64,000 nucleotides of DNA from Phytophthora sp. 'mugwort'. Taxonomy: Eukaryota; Oomycota; Peronosporomycetes; Peronosporales; Peronosporaceae. The notes under the pieces were generated by a model that saw nothing but the letters and a program-made list of their open reading frames with translations, made no database searches and was not told the origin of the DNA. This document shows positions 10,515-21,347 of the stretch, piece by piece. The position numbers and the translations under genes were made by a program. The first letter of the stretch is position 1; the number at the start of each line of letters is the position of its first letter. The stretch spans positions 8,060,001 through 8,124,000 of the forward strand of contig JAUCEF010000007.1 in NCBI GenBank assembly GCA_033558025.1, in the 5' to 3' direction.

Positions 10515-10921
10515 TCAGCTCGGCTTCATTGACGATCCGTTGGGGAAGACCCCGCACTCCCGTGTAAAAAAGCTCACCGTGTTTCGGTCCCACCCGATCG
10601 TTGCGTTCTTGAAATTATCCAATCCTCCAAGCAAATCGCGACCGATCACCATCTCGTATTGCGCGTACTGGATATCCTCCGGTTGATGCGTAATTCGTGA
10701 GTTATAGTTGAGATCCACCAAGCGAAATTTGACTACTGTCGCACTCGCGCTCGCCACACGCCCCTGTACCTGTTCATAGCGAAGCGTAGTCTCCTTGATC
10801 GACTGTCGAGCGATAAGTGCTTCCTGATCATATCACCGTTGATAAAACTGATAGGCCAACCAATATCGACTAACGCTAGGTGAACGCCCTTGTCCTCGGA
10901 GCATTGCGCGAGATGACACAT
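10515..10921 (-). pseudogene. Gypsy aspartic protease, active site altered
   Basis: The N-terminal half reads VHLALVDIGWPISFINGDMI and the C-terminal half, in a shifted frame, YEMVIGRDLLGGLDNF then IGWDRN. The retropepsin D-T/S-G triad appears as D-I-G. A frameshift near 10740 separates the halves. It would have processed the Gag-Pol polyprotein. Confidence 0.7.
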
Positions 10922-10939
10922 GCGTAGACCTTCTACGTG

Positions 10940-12302
10940 CTCTTATGAACAAGGATTTTCAAGCCTCGGACATTGAACTGTCGGCACGCTTGCGAGCGAG
11001 GCTGCACCATTAATCCGTCGATAATGCCCTGCTGTTTTACAGCACGGATCCTGCAGACAATCCATAATTCATGGTACCTCATGCTGATATTGCATCCTCT
11101 ATTAAGCGCATGCTACGCCGTTTAGTTGTCACCTGGGTCGTCAAAAGACCTATAGCTCTTTGAGCATGTACGATTGGTGGCCCATACTGTACAATTGGAC
11201 GAGCACATACGTGCGCACGTGTGAAACATTTCAGCGGGTGAAGCCCTCATTACATGCAACCATGCCACTGGCAAGTTTGTCTGCACCATCTGGGTGTTGT
11301 GGTCCTTGATTTTGGACTTTGTGTTTAGCCTTCCGAAGGCCTCGGATGGCAACACGGGCATCGTAGGCTTTGTGGACCTATTGAGCAAGATGGCTCACCT
11401 ATTGCGGCGCCACCGGATACCATTGATGATGAAGGTACAACGAAACTGTTTCTTGATCAGGTCTTTCGTCAACATGGGCTGCCGCATCGATAGTCTCGGA
11501 TCGAGACCCCATTTCACAGGAAAGTTTGTGCGTCCGCCTTCACGATGGTTGGCACTAAGCTGGGCATGGGGTCCACGGCGGATCGTCCGCAGATCGACGG
11601 TCAAACTGAACGCGTGAATCGAATTGTGGAGTATATACTCCGTAGCATTTGCGCTGAAACGCCAAGCTTTGGAGCGCAATGCTTCAACTCGTTGAGTTTG
11701 CATTGAATAATGATGTGCATGCCTCCAAGTGTTACATCACGTTCTAGGGAAGCGGCCTCACAAACCCGCCTGTCATGCTGGCGCTACCACTCCGCGGTTC
11801 TTGGTTTGGTGGGCGGAAAATAGCCAATCGACTTGATGATGTCACCGTATCACTGTTCGGAAACAGGTTGACGAGTGTCTGTCAATGCGTCTAAGTAAGT
11901 TACGGCATGTGAGTGAAACTACGACTGAGAGCCAAGACAAGCAAAACGAACAAGGGATGCCAGGGAGGGAGGCAATATGGAAAGCTATGGAAAGCTTTGG
12001 GGTTGGCGATCGCGTTTTGTTCAATGCTAAAAACGTACTACACATTCAGCTTCAGGGACTTCAAGACGAAGTTGTGTCTGCATTTCGTCAGGGCTAAGAG
12101 GGGCCTAGCGTATACGCTCAATCTTCCGAAGAAGATGCGCACACATCCCGTGTTTACGTGGGGTTGCTCAGGCGATATCAGGACCCGGAGCAGATGGGCG
12201 GGGAGGTGCTGGCGCCGCTGGAGGAGCAGGTGGCGGAAACACGGCGCTGCATTGGAGTCTCAACAGCATGTCTAGAGGCCGCTTTTACGAGACGTCAACG
12301 AA
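10940..12302 (+). mobile_element. Gypsy copy 3, left part: integrase up to a Copia insertion point
   Basis: Plus-strand integrase in several frames: zinc-binding HCHLGRQKTYSSLSMYDWWP with TCETFQRVKPS, then the core blocks FVFSLPKASDGNTGIVGFVD, LLSKMAHL, SDRDP, ADRPQIDGQTERVNRIVEY and ALNNDVHASK. The C-terminal block is KMRTHPVF. It stops at 12302 where a Copia LTR begins. The missing chromodomain end of the same type of element resumes at about 23502, beyond the Copia. I therefore take the two pieces as one Gypsy split by later insertions. Confidence 0.75.
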
Positions 12303-12516
12303 TGAACACTGAGACAGCTAGTAGTTAATGAATAGGCCGTTGGCGTTAGTCATTCCAGTTAGATATCAATGAATACGAGGAACGGAGGTTGTGAGTGGTT
12401 GTGAGTATGGGGAAGAAAAAGAGAGTTCCAATATAGACTCTGCGGAGCTCTCAGTGAAAGGATCGCGGCCACAGTTGGCCAACCTCATCGCTCACTTGTG
12501 TGAGCCGAAATAGTCA
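12303..12516 (+). repeat. Copia copy 1 5' LTR
   Basis: It starts TGAACACTGAGACAGC and ends TAGTCA, in TG...CA form. The central part (GCCGTTGGCGTTAGTCATTC) is identical to the copy at 23285-23501. A clear primer-binding site starting with TGG does not follow. Confidence 0.65.
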
Positions 12517-12539
12517 CTGCAGACAGAAAGTTTTTTGTT

Positions 12540-13840
12540 TTTGCTGCGGCCTTCCCCGATGCAATTCAACTCGCCTCACTCATGAATAATCTATCAAGTC
12601 ATCAAGTATGTTTCTACTCCGCTCTACTCTGGTGCTGACGAGGACAATATCCTCGTAGGTTATGGGCCACAACAGGTTGCAGAGCCTGAAGCAGACGTGG
12701 TATGCTGTCCTATGCTGAATTGCTGATACCCGCATCGTTGAGACGCGGGTGATACAAAGAGTGCATAATGACTGTCAGTATGGTGTAACAGACGAACGCT
12801 GGTGGCCAGCAAGGTCAACAGGTCAGCCTCAGGACCAGCAAAGAACACATCCACAAGTACATAACCAATAGCAAGTGGGCTATGGAGGAACTGGTGGTGG
12901 GACGATAACGAGGCCAGTCTGTGGATTGAAACCGCCAAAAATTCACCGCAGATGGAGACGTCGATCTCTGCCACGCCCAACTGGAGGGATGCCTCATCCA
13001 ATATGATTGCTAGGATGTCATCGATGGCACCGCCATGGCTGAACCAGCTGATCTCCAGTGGGTTGAGCGGAACCAAATTTGCATGTAGTGCGCTGCTGTT
13101 TGGGCTGTTGCCGAAGGACTCAAAGAAAGTATACAAGATGACGACGGCGCGCGAAATGTGAAACTCATTTGAAACAGGAACAGATGAAGCGTGCGTACAG
13201 CAGTTAGATTCGCCTTTGTTGCGATCTAAATCCTGCAAAATTTATGTTTGGCGAGAATATGGAGACATACCTGGACAGACTGGAAGACACGCGCCACCAG
13301 TCGTCAAACATGAACGCAGTGATACCCGGTGCATACATGGTGAACATTGTACTGCAAGGAATAATTGATACCATCACAACGTAGTCCGGATGTTCAACCG
13401 GAAAGGTGTTGATGGTGCGGCACCAGACCTTGACACTGTGAACAATGTCCTGCTGGGTGAAGATGAGGCTGACAAGGCTAAAGCTGCTGTATCCTCTGCG
13501 AAGGAACAACCCGAACAAGCAATGAAGGTGATGTACCAACGTCCTACTACCCAAAACGCCAAGAAGAAGTTCAATAAGAAGAAAGGGGGCAGCGGCAAGA
13601 AGGTGAACGAAGAAATGTTTTTTTTCTTTAAGAAGCGAGGTCACCTTCGTGCAAATTGTTTTGGCTGGAAAACTTTGCAAGTGACAAAGGGTAAAAGCAC
13701 CGATGACGATAACGATGTGGCCAAACGGGCGACACCGATGAAGATGATGTGGTCTGGAGAGCTTTGTGACGGCAACAATCCACCAGTGCCAATTCGTATG
13801 GCATGGGGCCAAACGAGTAGGTACCTTCAGTGAGTCTTGT
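12540..13840 (+). pseudogene. Copia gag remnant with degenerate zinc knuckle
   Basis: Gag-type blocks: SALLFGLLPKDSKKVYKMTT, WREYGDIPGQ in shifted frames, then an open frame from 13390 to 13833 with EAMKVMYQRP-like and lysine-rich segments. The CCHC knuckle survives only as KRGHLRANC; the first two cysteines are replaced by a run of phenylalanines at about 13617-13628. Several frameshifts precede it. Confidence 0.65.
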
Positions 13841-13846
13841 GCACCA

Positions 13847-15603
13847 CGGGATGCTGGATAGTGGCGCAGGGACTCATGTGTGCGTGAATGGAGACTCGTT
13901 TACAAAGCTGATCAAAGATCCACTCCTAACTCTTGATTGAGAGGGAAGATGCTCCCAGTCTCAAGGTCCAGCAGTCGGTAGCCGAATGTTGACTCCGCAA
14001 TGCCCAGAAATATCACAGGTTTCGCTCTGTTGCTTACTAACGTGTTGTCCCGCTTTTCCGCTTTCTTTGGGCAAGTGGTAGTGGGCCACGTAGCCACATA
14101 CCTTCAGGTCCTTCATATCTGGTGTGCGGTTCCAGAGCTTTGGGTAGGGAAGCGTCCCCTTTTAAATGGGTCTTTTTGCTATCGAAGAAAAGCGAAGCAT
14201 CTGAAAATGTGACGACACTTGTACGTCGACTAGGAAAGAACTTTAACGTGAAGATGTTCTCGTGCGATCATGGTGGTGAATTCCTGAACACAAAGATGAC
14301 TGGATTCTTATCTGAACAAGGGATTAGACTGCTTACTACAAATGCATACACACCGGAGGAGAACTGCCTAGTAGAAAAGATGCATGGCAAACTACTTAGC
14401 AAAGTACGTAATGCAGCGAATTTACTTGCGTGTTTGTGGGGTGGGAGATTCTTCACTATGTTGTGCATGCAGACAATATGAGTGTCACGAAGGCGATTTG
14501 TAATATGACTCCCCCCACAAGGTCCGGATTGAATCGGTTCGATTCATTTTGCTGATAGTGATGTTTCTGGGACTGGAAAGCAAACATATTGATTTTGTCA
14601 CTTCATTCCTTAATGGTGAATTGGTCGATGTTGTCATCTACATGGAACAACCTGAAGGCTATGAAGACGCAACTGATCGGGTCTGCCGACTGCGGAAGGG
14701 ACTCTACGGACTAAAACAAGCCTCGAAAATCTGGAATGACACATTACACAAGGTTCTAGTTGAGCTAGGCTTCGTGCAGTGCATCTTTGATGCAGGAGTG
14801 TACTGGAGACGCCGAAATGAACGCGTCATCTTTCTTACTGTATACGTCGATGACATTGTGATGGCTTGAACACCTGCGGACGAAGTGGTGATGCAGTTGT
14901 GACTACGCTTCAAGCTTAAGAGCTTCGGCCGAGTGCGGCACTTACTAGGCATGGAAGTGAAGTATATGCCAGGACATATGCTGTGCTTCTCTCAGATGGC
15001 TTACATTGAGCGACCTGCTAAGAAGTTTGGATTGGCATCGGCGAGACCTGTTCGCGCTTCACAGTTCCGCCACTTGAAGACGGTGATGATCGAGACTGAT
15101 GAAGCCAAGAGGAATGACCCGAATTTACCATTCCGTGAGATCGTCGGGTCCCCCCAGTATCAAGTTGGAAGTACCCGTCCAGACCTTGCGAAGGTTGTGA
15201 GAACGCTAGGACGATACATGTGCGCTTATACGATGGAAAACTATCGTGCTGCGCAGCGAGTGGTGCGCTATGCACGAACTACTAAGTACATTGGATTGGT
15301 GTACAGAGCGACACATGAACTTAACATGCTGGATGCGTTCAGTGATGCTGATCATCAGTCGTGTCCGGAAACGAGCAGATCTGTAACGGGCTACTTGCTA
15401 CGTCTACATGTTGCCATGTAGACGTGGAAGAGTCACAGTCAACGGCGTGTGACTGAAGACACGTGCTGTTCTGAGTTGGTAGCGTGTTGTGAATGCTGCA
15501 AGATGGTAGTGTGGGCTCGTAAGCTTCTGCAGGAGCTGGGCTATGCTGACAAGCACCTGCGAGTGCCTCTTTGGTGTGATAACCAATATACGATTGCAGT
15601 AGT
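13847..15603 (+). pseudogene. Copia pol remnant: protease, integrase, RT, RNase H
   Basis: Protease active site LDSGAGTHVC at about 13856. The integrase core at 14210-14400 shows CDHGGEFLNTKM, a second-acid region, and TPEENCLVEKMHGKL. RT at 14549-14869 has FVTSFLNGELVDVVIYMEQP, LRKGLYGLKQASKIWND and the catalytic YVDDIVMA. RNase H at 15330-15603 shows FSDADHQSCPETSRSVTGYL and ELVACCEC. The frame breaks several times. The reading is cut at 15603 by the Gypsy LTR. Confidence 0.8.
13912..14150 (-). pseudogene. Inverted Copia integrase C-terminal segment inside the plus-strand Copia
   Basis: On the minus strand, within an otherwise plus-strand element, there is RTPDMKDLKVCGYVA followed in a shifted frame by NRAKPVIFLGIAESTFGYRL and LDLETGSIF. 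This is the Copia integrase C-terminal region that should lie between the integrase core and RT. It sits instead between protease and integrase core, in reverse, so part of the element has been inverted or re-inserted. Confidence 0.7.
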
Positions 15604-16033
15604 TGTAATGGGGCGTGTTTTTGATGGATGGCCCATGACCAGTTGGTGTGACCACACAATATGGGACGCCCACTCACTAGGTACGGATCGTATCTAGTAC
15701 AGAAGACATACCACTCAGTACGGATCGCACTTGGAGAGAGACACAGTTAAGTATGAATCGTACCTAGGTGAGAGACACCTTAGGTACGAATCGCACTTAG
15801 GAAGGAGACATGGCTTGAGAACCGGCCATTGAGAATCCGGTGACTTAGGGGATCATTAATTAGACAGTTTACAGTAAGTAGGAACATAGGAGCATGTTAA
15901 TAAAGACTCAGTTAAAATTTAACCTGGAATTTAAGTCGTGGGAACACTGTCCCAGGGACTACTGGAAAGCCAGGCTTTCCATGTGCAACAAGAAGACAGA
16001 GACACAGGGTGTCTGTCTCGGTTAGAAGCTACA
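15604..16033 (+). repeat. Gypsy copy 4 5' LTR
   Basis: It begins TGTAATGGGG and ends GGTTAGAAGCTACA. It contains internal repeats of the type TAGGTACGGATCGTATCTAG, AGTACGGATCGCACTT and GTACGAATCGCACTTAGG, spaced roughly 35-50 bp, possibly promoter elements of the LTR. It aligns along its length with 22832-23263. Confidence 0.8.
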
Positions 16034-16035
16034 CT

Positions 16036-16053
16036 TGGCAGGCCAGGGTGCGT
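16036..16053 (+). promoter_or_regulatory. Candidate primer-binding site of Gypsy copy 4
   Basis: TGGCAGGCCAGGGTGCGT starts two bases after the 5' LTR. A PBS beginning with TGG pairs with the CCA end of a tRNA. Which tRNA cannot be decided here. Confidence 0.55.
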
Positions 16054-16059
16054 GTTACC

Positions 16060-17080
16060 CCGTCATACTTGATAGCATTTGTAGTCGATCCCGTGACCGT
16101 CGCGGATTGCTACAGCAATCAGATTCTCTTTGAGTATGGAAGACTCTCGGATGCCCACTGGGCCACGTTAGAGAAGATGGTTAGTCTTCTAGGCGAGCAG
16201 GCTTTTGATGGATTCCCCTCACTCTCTGTAGAAGCGCAGAGAGCCCGCATTGAGCGGTTTGACAAGTACGAGACCTTACCCATCGCACATGTGAGCATCG
16301 CAGCCCAAGAAGCTACACGCGCGACATTACTGGCGGAAGCCCAGAGCGCAACTAAATCCGCTGCGCGGGAGTCCGTTACCTTCGCTTCGCGGCAAGGATC
16401 GAAGAAGGCGGTCAAGATGACGGTTCCCAAGTTCGACGGGAAGGAGTCAGATAGCTTGGCCTTCTGGATTCCGCGAGATCGAGATCGCGCTGAGAGCGGG
16501 CTGATCTATGATTCGAGATCTCAAGTCGCCTTCCCCTGTCCAATCTGTGAGGTCGGGCACGTGCATGGGCTATGGCTCGGGAGACCTTGTCTCCGGGGTA
16601 TTTCACCTCATGGTCGTCCACGGAACAGGAGCTTCGCAAGCATTTCTTATTGGTTAAGGTGTGGCGTATCGCCAACGCTCCCTCTTCTTGCGATGCAAGC
16701 AAGGCAAACGTTCCCTCCAAGGCTATGTCATGGAACTGCAAAACCTGGTAGCGGCTATGGCCGGAGCTTCTCTTTCGGAGGACGTAAAGGTCACGGTGTT
16801 CATGGACGGTGTCCGCACGGGTCCGGTGCGGACAGAGCTCTTTCGGCGTCAACACAAGACCTTCAACAGGGCAGTACTCATCGCTCTGCTGGAAGACCTC
16901 TGTGTGCGTTCTGCAAAGAGGCATGCTTGTCCATCGGACTCGTCGGCGGGCCCCACCCCATGGAGATCTCTTCTGCTGAGTAGGCACGACTCTCCTCGAA
17001 GAAACCACGAGCGAGTGTGGTCGCTACTTCGGCTTCAACGAAGTAGGCTACTTTCGTCGCAATTGACCGACTACCCGTGA
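16060..17080 (+). pseudogene. Gypsy gag (capsid) remnant
   Basis: The first frame carries an N-terminal region with AHWATLEKMVSLLGEQAF and RARIERFDKYETL, then PKFDGKESDSLAFWI. The retrotransposon gag capsid continues after a frameshift near 16480 (ALRAGLIYDSRSQVAFAMSN) and again near 16660 with CKQGKRSLQGYVMELQNLV and KVTVFMDGVRTGPVRTELFR. A zinc knuckle was not confirmed. Confidence 0.7.
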
Positions 17081-17289
17081 CGAGTCAACCGTGTCAAGAC
17101 CACCTCGGCGTCGCCGTCGCTCAATGTAATCGAGTCCGACTTGTCGGAAAATGACGGCTCCCAGTAGATGCGGGACACCCGGCTGGGAGACTCCGCTCTT
17201 TCCGGTCAATGGTGGCGTCGCCACCTCCCCGTCCGGGGGAGCAGGTCCCTGAGCCAACGTTGTTTTTCTCACGGGGTCTAACCTCGTGG

Positions 17290-18164
17290 TCGTCACCGCC
17301 AGCGTCAAAGAGTATGTTGAACCTATGACCATCATGATCGATTCAGAGCGTCCTACAATTTCGCGACGAAACCCAGCGTTGCTAGGACCGTACACTGTAC
17401 GCTAAAGCTTTTTTTAAGACGCTAAGAATAATCATAATGTGTCTGTTCGGTTAGTGACTGGTTCAATTGTATCGACGCGGAAGGTTCGCTTCCCTTTGAC
17501 TGTCAAATTTGACGACTTTAACTCGGTCGAACCCTTCATTATTCCCGACATGGATGATCGATACGACCTGATCCTCAGTATGCCCTGGCTTGTGAAGCAT
17601 GAGCCGTGGATCGACTGGCGAAGTCGCAGAATAGGTGCTAGCCACAACCCCCTCGTGGAGCGAGCTTTAGCGAGTCATGTCCCCTCCTCATCGCGTGACG
17701 GGTTCGTGCAAGAGCACCGAGTCCCACGTGGAGAACGACACTTCGCCGGCTCTGCCGAACGAGTGGTCGTTTCTGAAACCCAAAGTGTTCGAGTAGAGGC
17801 ACCCACAACGCAGTGCGTCCGAGCTGGTTCAGCTCACGCAGATGCTGACAAAGGACGTCGTGCAACACAAGGTGGTCGAGCAGAGGATCCCCACGAATGA
17901 TGGAATTGACAGCGAGGCTGTATCCCTACTTGTTGGCCTACTGAGCGGGGTGTCCGCCGCAGTGGTCGTTGATACACTCACTGGAAACCGCAAGGCGGGA
18001 GAAATTGAGGACCTTGTCCTTCCCCGCCGACAGCAGACCTCGATGGAACTTAGTAGCTCGTCGGTCATGGACCCAGACGTTCTAGAAGAAGAAAGGGGCG
18101 CGCAGAGACGACGGCGTTATGGCGCAGCCATTTTAATGGATCCTCGGATCCTTATTATCCTCTG
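17290..18164 (+). pseudogene. Gypsy protease and protease-RT linker
   Basis: A retropepsin-like stretch includes VEPMTIMIDSERPTISR, in which the usual D-S/T-G is changed, then KVRFPLTVKFDDFNSVEPFI and RYDLILSMPWLVKHEPWIDW. The DLILSMPWLxxxxPWIDW block is the conserved C-terminal half of oomycete Gypsy proteases. A Ser/Arg-rich linker follows in two frames. Confidence 0.65.
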
Positions 18165-18672
18165 TTGAAGGAGTTCTCGGATGTGGTCTCCGAAAAAAAT
18201 AACTTTCTATATTACCACCGGATCGTGGCGTCGTCCACGAAATCTACTTGGAGCCTGATACCAAGTACTGCACCACACGGCAGTGGCCGCTTCCAAACGA
18301 AAGTCAAGGTGATTAACGCGTTCTTCTCGGCGAAGCATGCTGCCGGCATGGTGCGCGCGTCAAAGTCGCCGCACTCGTCCCCGGCATTTTGCGTGCGCAA
18401 ACCCAGCGGGAAGTGGCGTATGGTTCACGCCTTCAACAAGCTGAACGCTGCCACCATCCCGGCGTCAGCGCCTATCCTCGGAAGGATGTGTTGCAGAACA
18501 ACATGGCGGGCTGCAAGGTGTTCAGCGCGCTCGACATGATCGATGGATACTATCAGCTACTGATGCGGGAATCGGATATCCCTCTGACAGCAGTGAGTAC
18601 TCCCAGCGGGATGTTATGGGAATGGTTAGTGATGCCCCAAGGGCTATCCCACGCGCCAGCGACGGAATGGTA
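18165..18672 (+). pseudogene. Gypsy reverse transcriptase lacking the catalytic palm
   Basis: RT fingers are present: FFSAKHAAGMVRASKSPHSS, FCVRKPSGKWRMVHAFNKLN, VFSALDMIDGYYQLLMRESD and LWEWLVMPQGLSHAPAT. After this the sequence jumps straight into RNase H (AQRAFDAIKQSLQ type). The stretch with the F/Y-x-D-D box and the thumb, seen at 30.6-31.0 kb in another copy, is deleted. Confidence 0.8.
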
Positions 18673-19322
18673 ATGAAGAAGCTCAGAGAGCCTTTGACGC
18701 CATCAAGCAGAGTCTGCAGAGTGCCCCAATCCTGGCACTCCTCGACGAGGCTCGTCTGTTTAGCGTTTCGTGTGACGCCTTTGACTTTGCCATTCGCTGT
18801 GCCGTGCTTCAAGTTGATGCCGAAGGCAGGGAGAGAGTGATCTCGTTCCAATCCCGGAAGCTGAAAGCTGCGGAAAAGAACTACCCTGTCCATGACAAGG
18901 AACTCCTCGCGATGAAGTACGCGCTAGTGAAGTTCAGGGTTCATCAGCGGGGCAGCAAGCCCTTTGTGATCTACACAGACCATGCCTCGTTGAGGTCGGC
19001 GACCTCGTCGCCGCATCTCGCTCAATGCATGGCGCGATGGCTATTGTTCTTCGCCGAGTACAAATTCACGGTGGCTTACAAGCCGGGCAAGCAAAACATC
19101 CTGGTAGACGCGCTCTCCAGTTTACCAGACTACGAGCTAGCACACGCCGCACTTCTAGAGTCGCCGCTCCACGAGTTGATCCGTGACGCTTCGCAGCAGA
19201 CGCTGATTTCAGATATTTGTAATAGCGCTGCGCGGACGCTGAGAATGGCCAGCTTATTGCTCGTCAACGCACGCGGTTACACCGCTATACCCTCTCTCTG
19301 GGCCTTCTTTACTACCAAGTAG
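18673..19322 (+). pseudogene. Gypsy RNase H and tether
   Basis: RNase H in one long frame from 18804: RERVISFQSRKLKAAEKNYP, VHDKELLAMKYALVKF, IYTDHASLRSATSSPHL, AEYKFTVAYKPGKQNILVDA and LSSLPDYELAH. The first acidic residue lies before it in another frame (FSVSCDAFDFAIRCAVLQ). Confidence 0.82.
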
Positions 19323-20470
19323 ACAACGAGGACACTCCGCGTCTGGACGTTCCCAACGACGACGCTTCGAGACATCAAATTCTCGTTGAGGTCCACGACA
19401 CGGAGCTTAGCGGCCACTTGGGTCGAGAGAAGACGAACACGTCGGTGGCACGGGACTTCTGGTGGCCCCACATGTACAAGTGGGTTCGCTCTTACGTCAA
19501 GCCTTGCGAGACGTGCCAACGGGTGAAACCCTCGCCCGCTTCGGCAGCGCCGCTGATGAGCTTGCCGGTTCCATCTGACTTTTGGCGCTCGGTGAGCATG
19601 AACTTCATTTTCGAGTTACCGCCCGATGGGCGAGGCAATACTGACATCTTCGTCTTCGTTTGCCGGCTGAACAAGATGGTACGGCTGGTGGCCGTGAAGA
19701 TGAGTGTGACAGCGCCGCAAGCGGCACAGCACTTCACTGACAATGTATCACGACCCCCCCCCCCAGAAGCATTTGTCAGTACAGAGACCCTCGATTTGTG
19801 TCTCACTTCTGGGTTCCGACTTCTCGGTACGAAGTTGGACGTGTCCATGACGGACCATCCACAGACGGATGGTCAAACAAAATGCGTCAACCGTGTCTTG
19901 GAAAATGTCGTGCGCAGTGTCTGCGTGGCAGAACCCACGAAGTGGAGCACGCAGTTGGCGCAAGTGGAATTTGCGCTGAATAACGCGGTTCACGTGTCCA
20001 CGGGATTACCCCGTTCCACGTTATCGGGTTGCGGCATCCGCGTACGCCATTAGCATTGCCTCCGGCTTCTGATTTGAATGAGAGAGGGTCTGTTGTTGAC
20101 GACCCGATGGGTCTCAAAGGCGTACGCCGATCCGTGAAACGGAACCTTTGTTCCTTCATCGAGGCTGGGGCTGCGATCGTGCTCGCGTCCGTGACGCCAT
20201 GACAGCCGCCCAAGATCTAAAAAAGGAAACAGTGACCGCCATGAGCGCAATACACACACAAATGTTTAAAATTGGGATTTGCTGTTATTAAATGCCAAAA
20301 AGCTTCTTATACATGCGATGCCTTCGGTGGGGAGAACAAAACGCAGGCCACGATTCGTGGGGCCGTTTACGGTCATTGGAGTCCATGGCAATGCCTACAC
20401 GTTGGATTTGCTATCGGCCATGGCGACGCATTCAACGTGCTGCGTCGGCATGTTCAAAGCGTACCATGAG
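19323..20470 (+). pseudogene. Gypsy integrase
   Basis: The zinc-binding HHCC part is in two frames (SGHLGREKT then CETCQRVKPS). The core is FIFELPPDGRGNTDIFVFVC, a second-acid area broken by a poly-C run at 19755-19764, and TDHPQTDGQTKCVNRVLENV with QVEFALNNAVHVSTG. The C-terminal domain at 20279-20460 has VGRTKRRPRFVGPFTVIGVH and AYTLDLLSAMATH. Several frameshifts are present. Confidence 0.82.
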
Positions 20471-20899
20471 GCTGAGCGCCTTCCACCCGGTCTGTCCGAG
20501 ACCCCGTGTAGCGACGCAGAGCGCTCTGCAACAAGCACATCAGTGTTTCCTCATTCACAGGCGCCGATGGCGGCCGCGCAGCAGAATCAGCCCTCGCAGT
20601 TTTGACATGCAGGTGCCGCTCCAGGCGTCGGATGCTGTCATAGAGATCCCGGATCCACCCGACCTGCTCTTCGAACGAATGACGGACACACATCTCAGGC
20701 TGGGTCAAGTCCTGCTCCACGCGATCTACCTTCGCCCACAGGGGGGGGCGATAACTCTCCGCGTCTACGTTGGGCGCCTGGCGCAACCCCCGCTCCAATC
20801 GCATCTCCAGGAGCTGTTGGCGGCCACGCAAAGCGATCCTATCCATTCGATGAGCGTCAAAAAGGCTGGCAACCCGCCACCGCTTCCGCGAGGGTCCCC

Positions 20900-21172
20900 G
20901 AATCAGTCAGTGGCGTCAACTCGAGCCGCGACGACCCAGCAACGGCCCTTCCGGCCTCCTCCACCCCTACTGGGTAGTGATGGGGAGCAGTACTTCCATG
21001 TGGAGAAGCTGGTGAAACACCGGAGGTGTGGGGGCGTCAACCATAATTTGGTGAAGTGGCGCGTCTATCCCTCGTTCAATATAATGCGTGGGAGACGGAA
21101 AGCCGCCTCGCAGCGGGCTGCGCCGACATCGTGAACGCTTATAAGCGCTCCAACGGAGTCGGTCGGCGCTAA
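20900..21172 (+). pseudogene. Gypsy chromodomain
   Basis: PPLLGSDGEQYFHVEKLVKH, RRCGGVNHNLVKWRVYPSF, then after a frameshift NAWETESRLAAGC. The YFHVEKLxxxR...LVKWRxYPS pattern is a chromodomain ending the Pol polyprotein. Confidence 0.75.
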
Positions 21173-21347
21173 CAGGCCCTAGAACGTTCCTAGGTTCAAC
21201 GGGCTGTGACTGCCTCGAATTCGCACCTTCGACACGACCTCCTCGAGGCCACCTTGTGGTGTGGGCAAGTCTCGGACGTCCCAACGTCGATCCCAAGTCC
21301 AGTCAGCTTTCAGCTTCGCCATGCGAAAGCGAAGGCGCCGCGGCACG

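Larger units (their letters stand above)
7740..10925 (-). mobile_element. Ty3/Gypsy retrotransposon relic (copy 2): protease-RT-RNase H-integrase
   Basis: Minus strand, from right to left: aspartic protease (10921-10515), RT (10440-9376), RNase H (about 9376-9000), integrase (8953 to about 7980). Gag and LTRs are not recognisable. Its sequence family differs from the chromodomain Gypsy copies: YLDD rather than FFDD in RT, and a different integrase with no chromodomain seen. It meets a plus-strand Gypsy integrase at about 10940. Confidence 0.82.
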
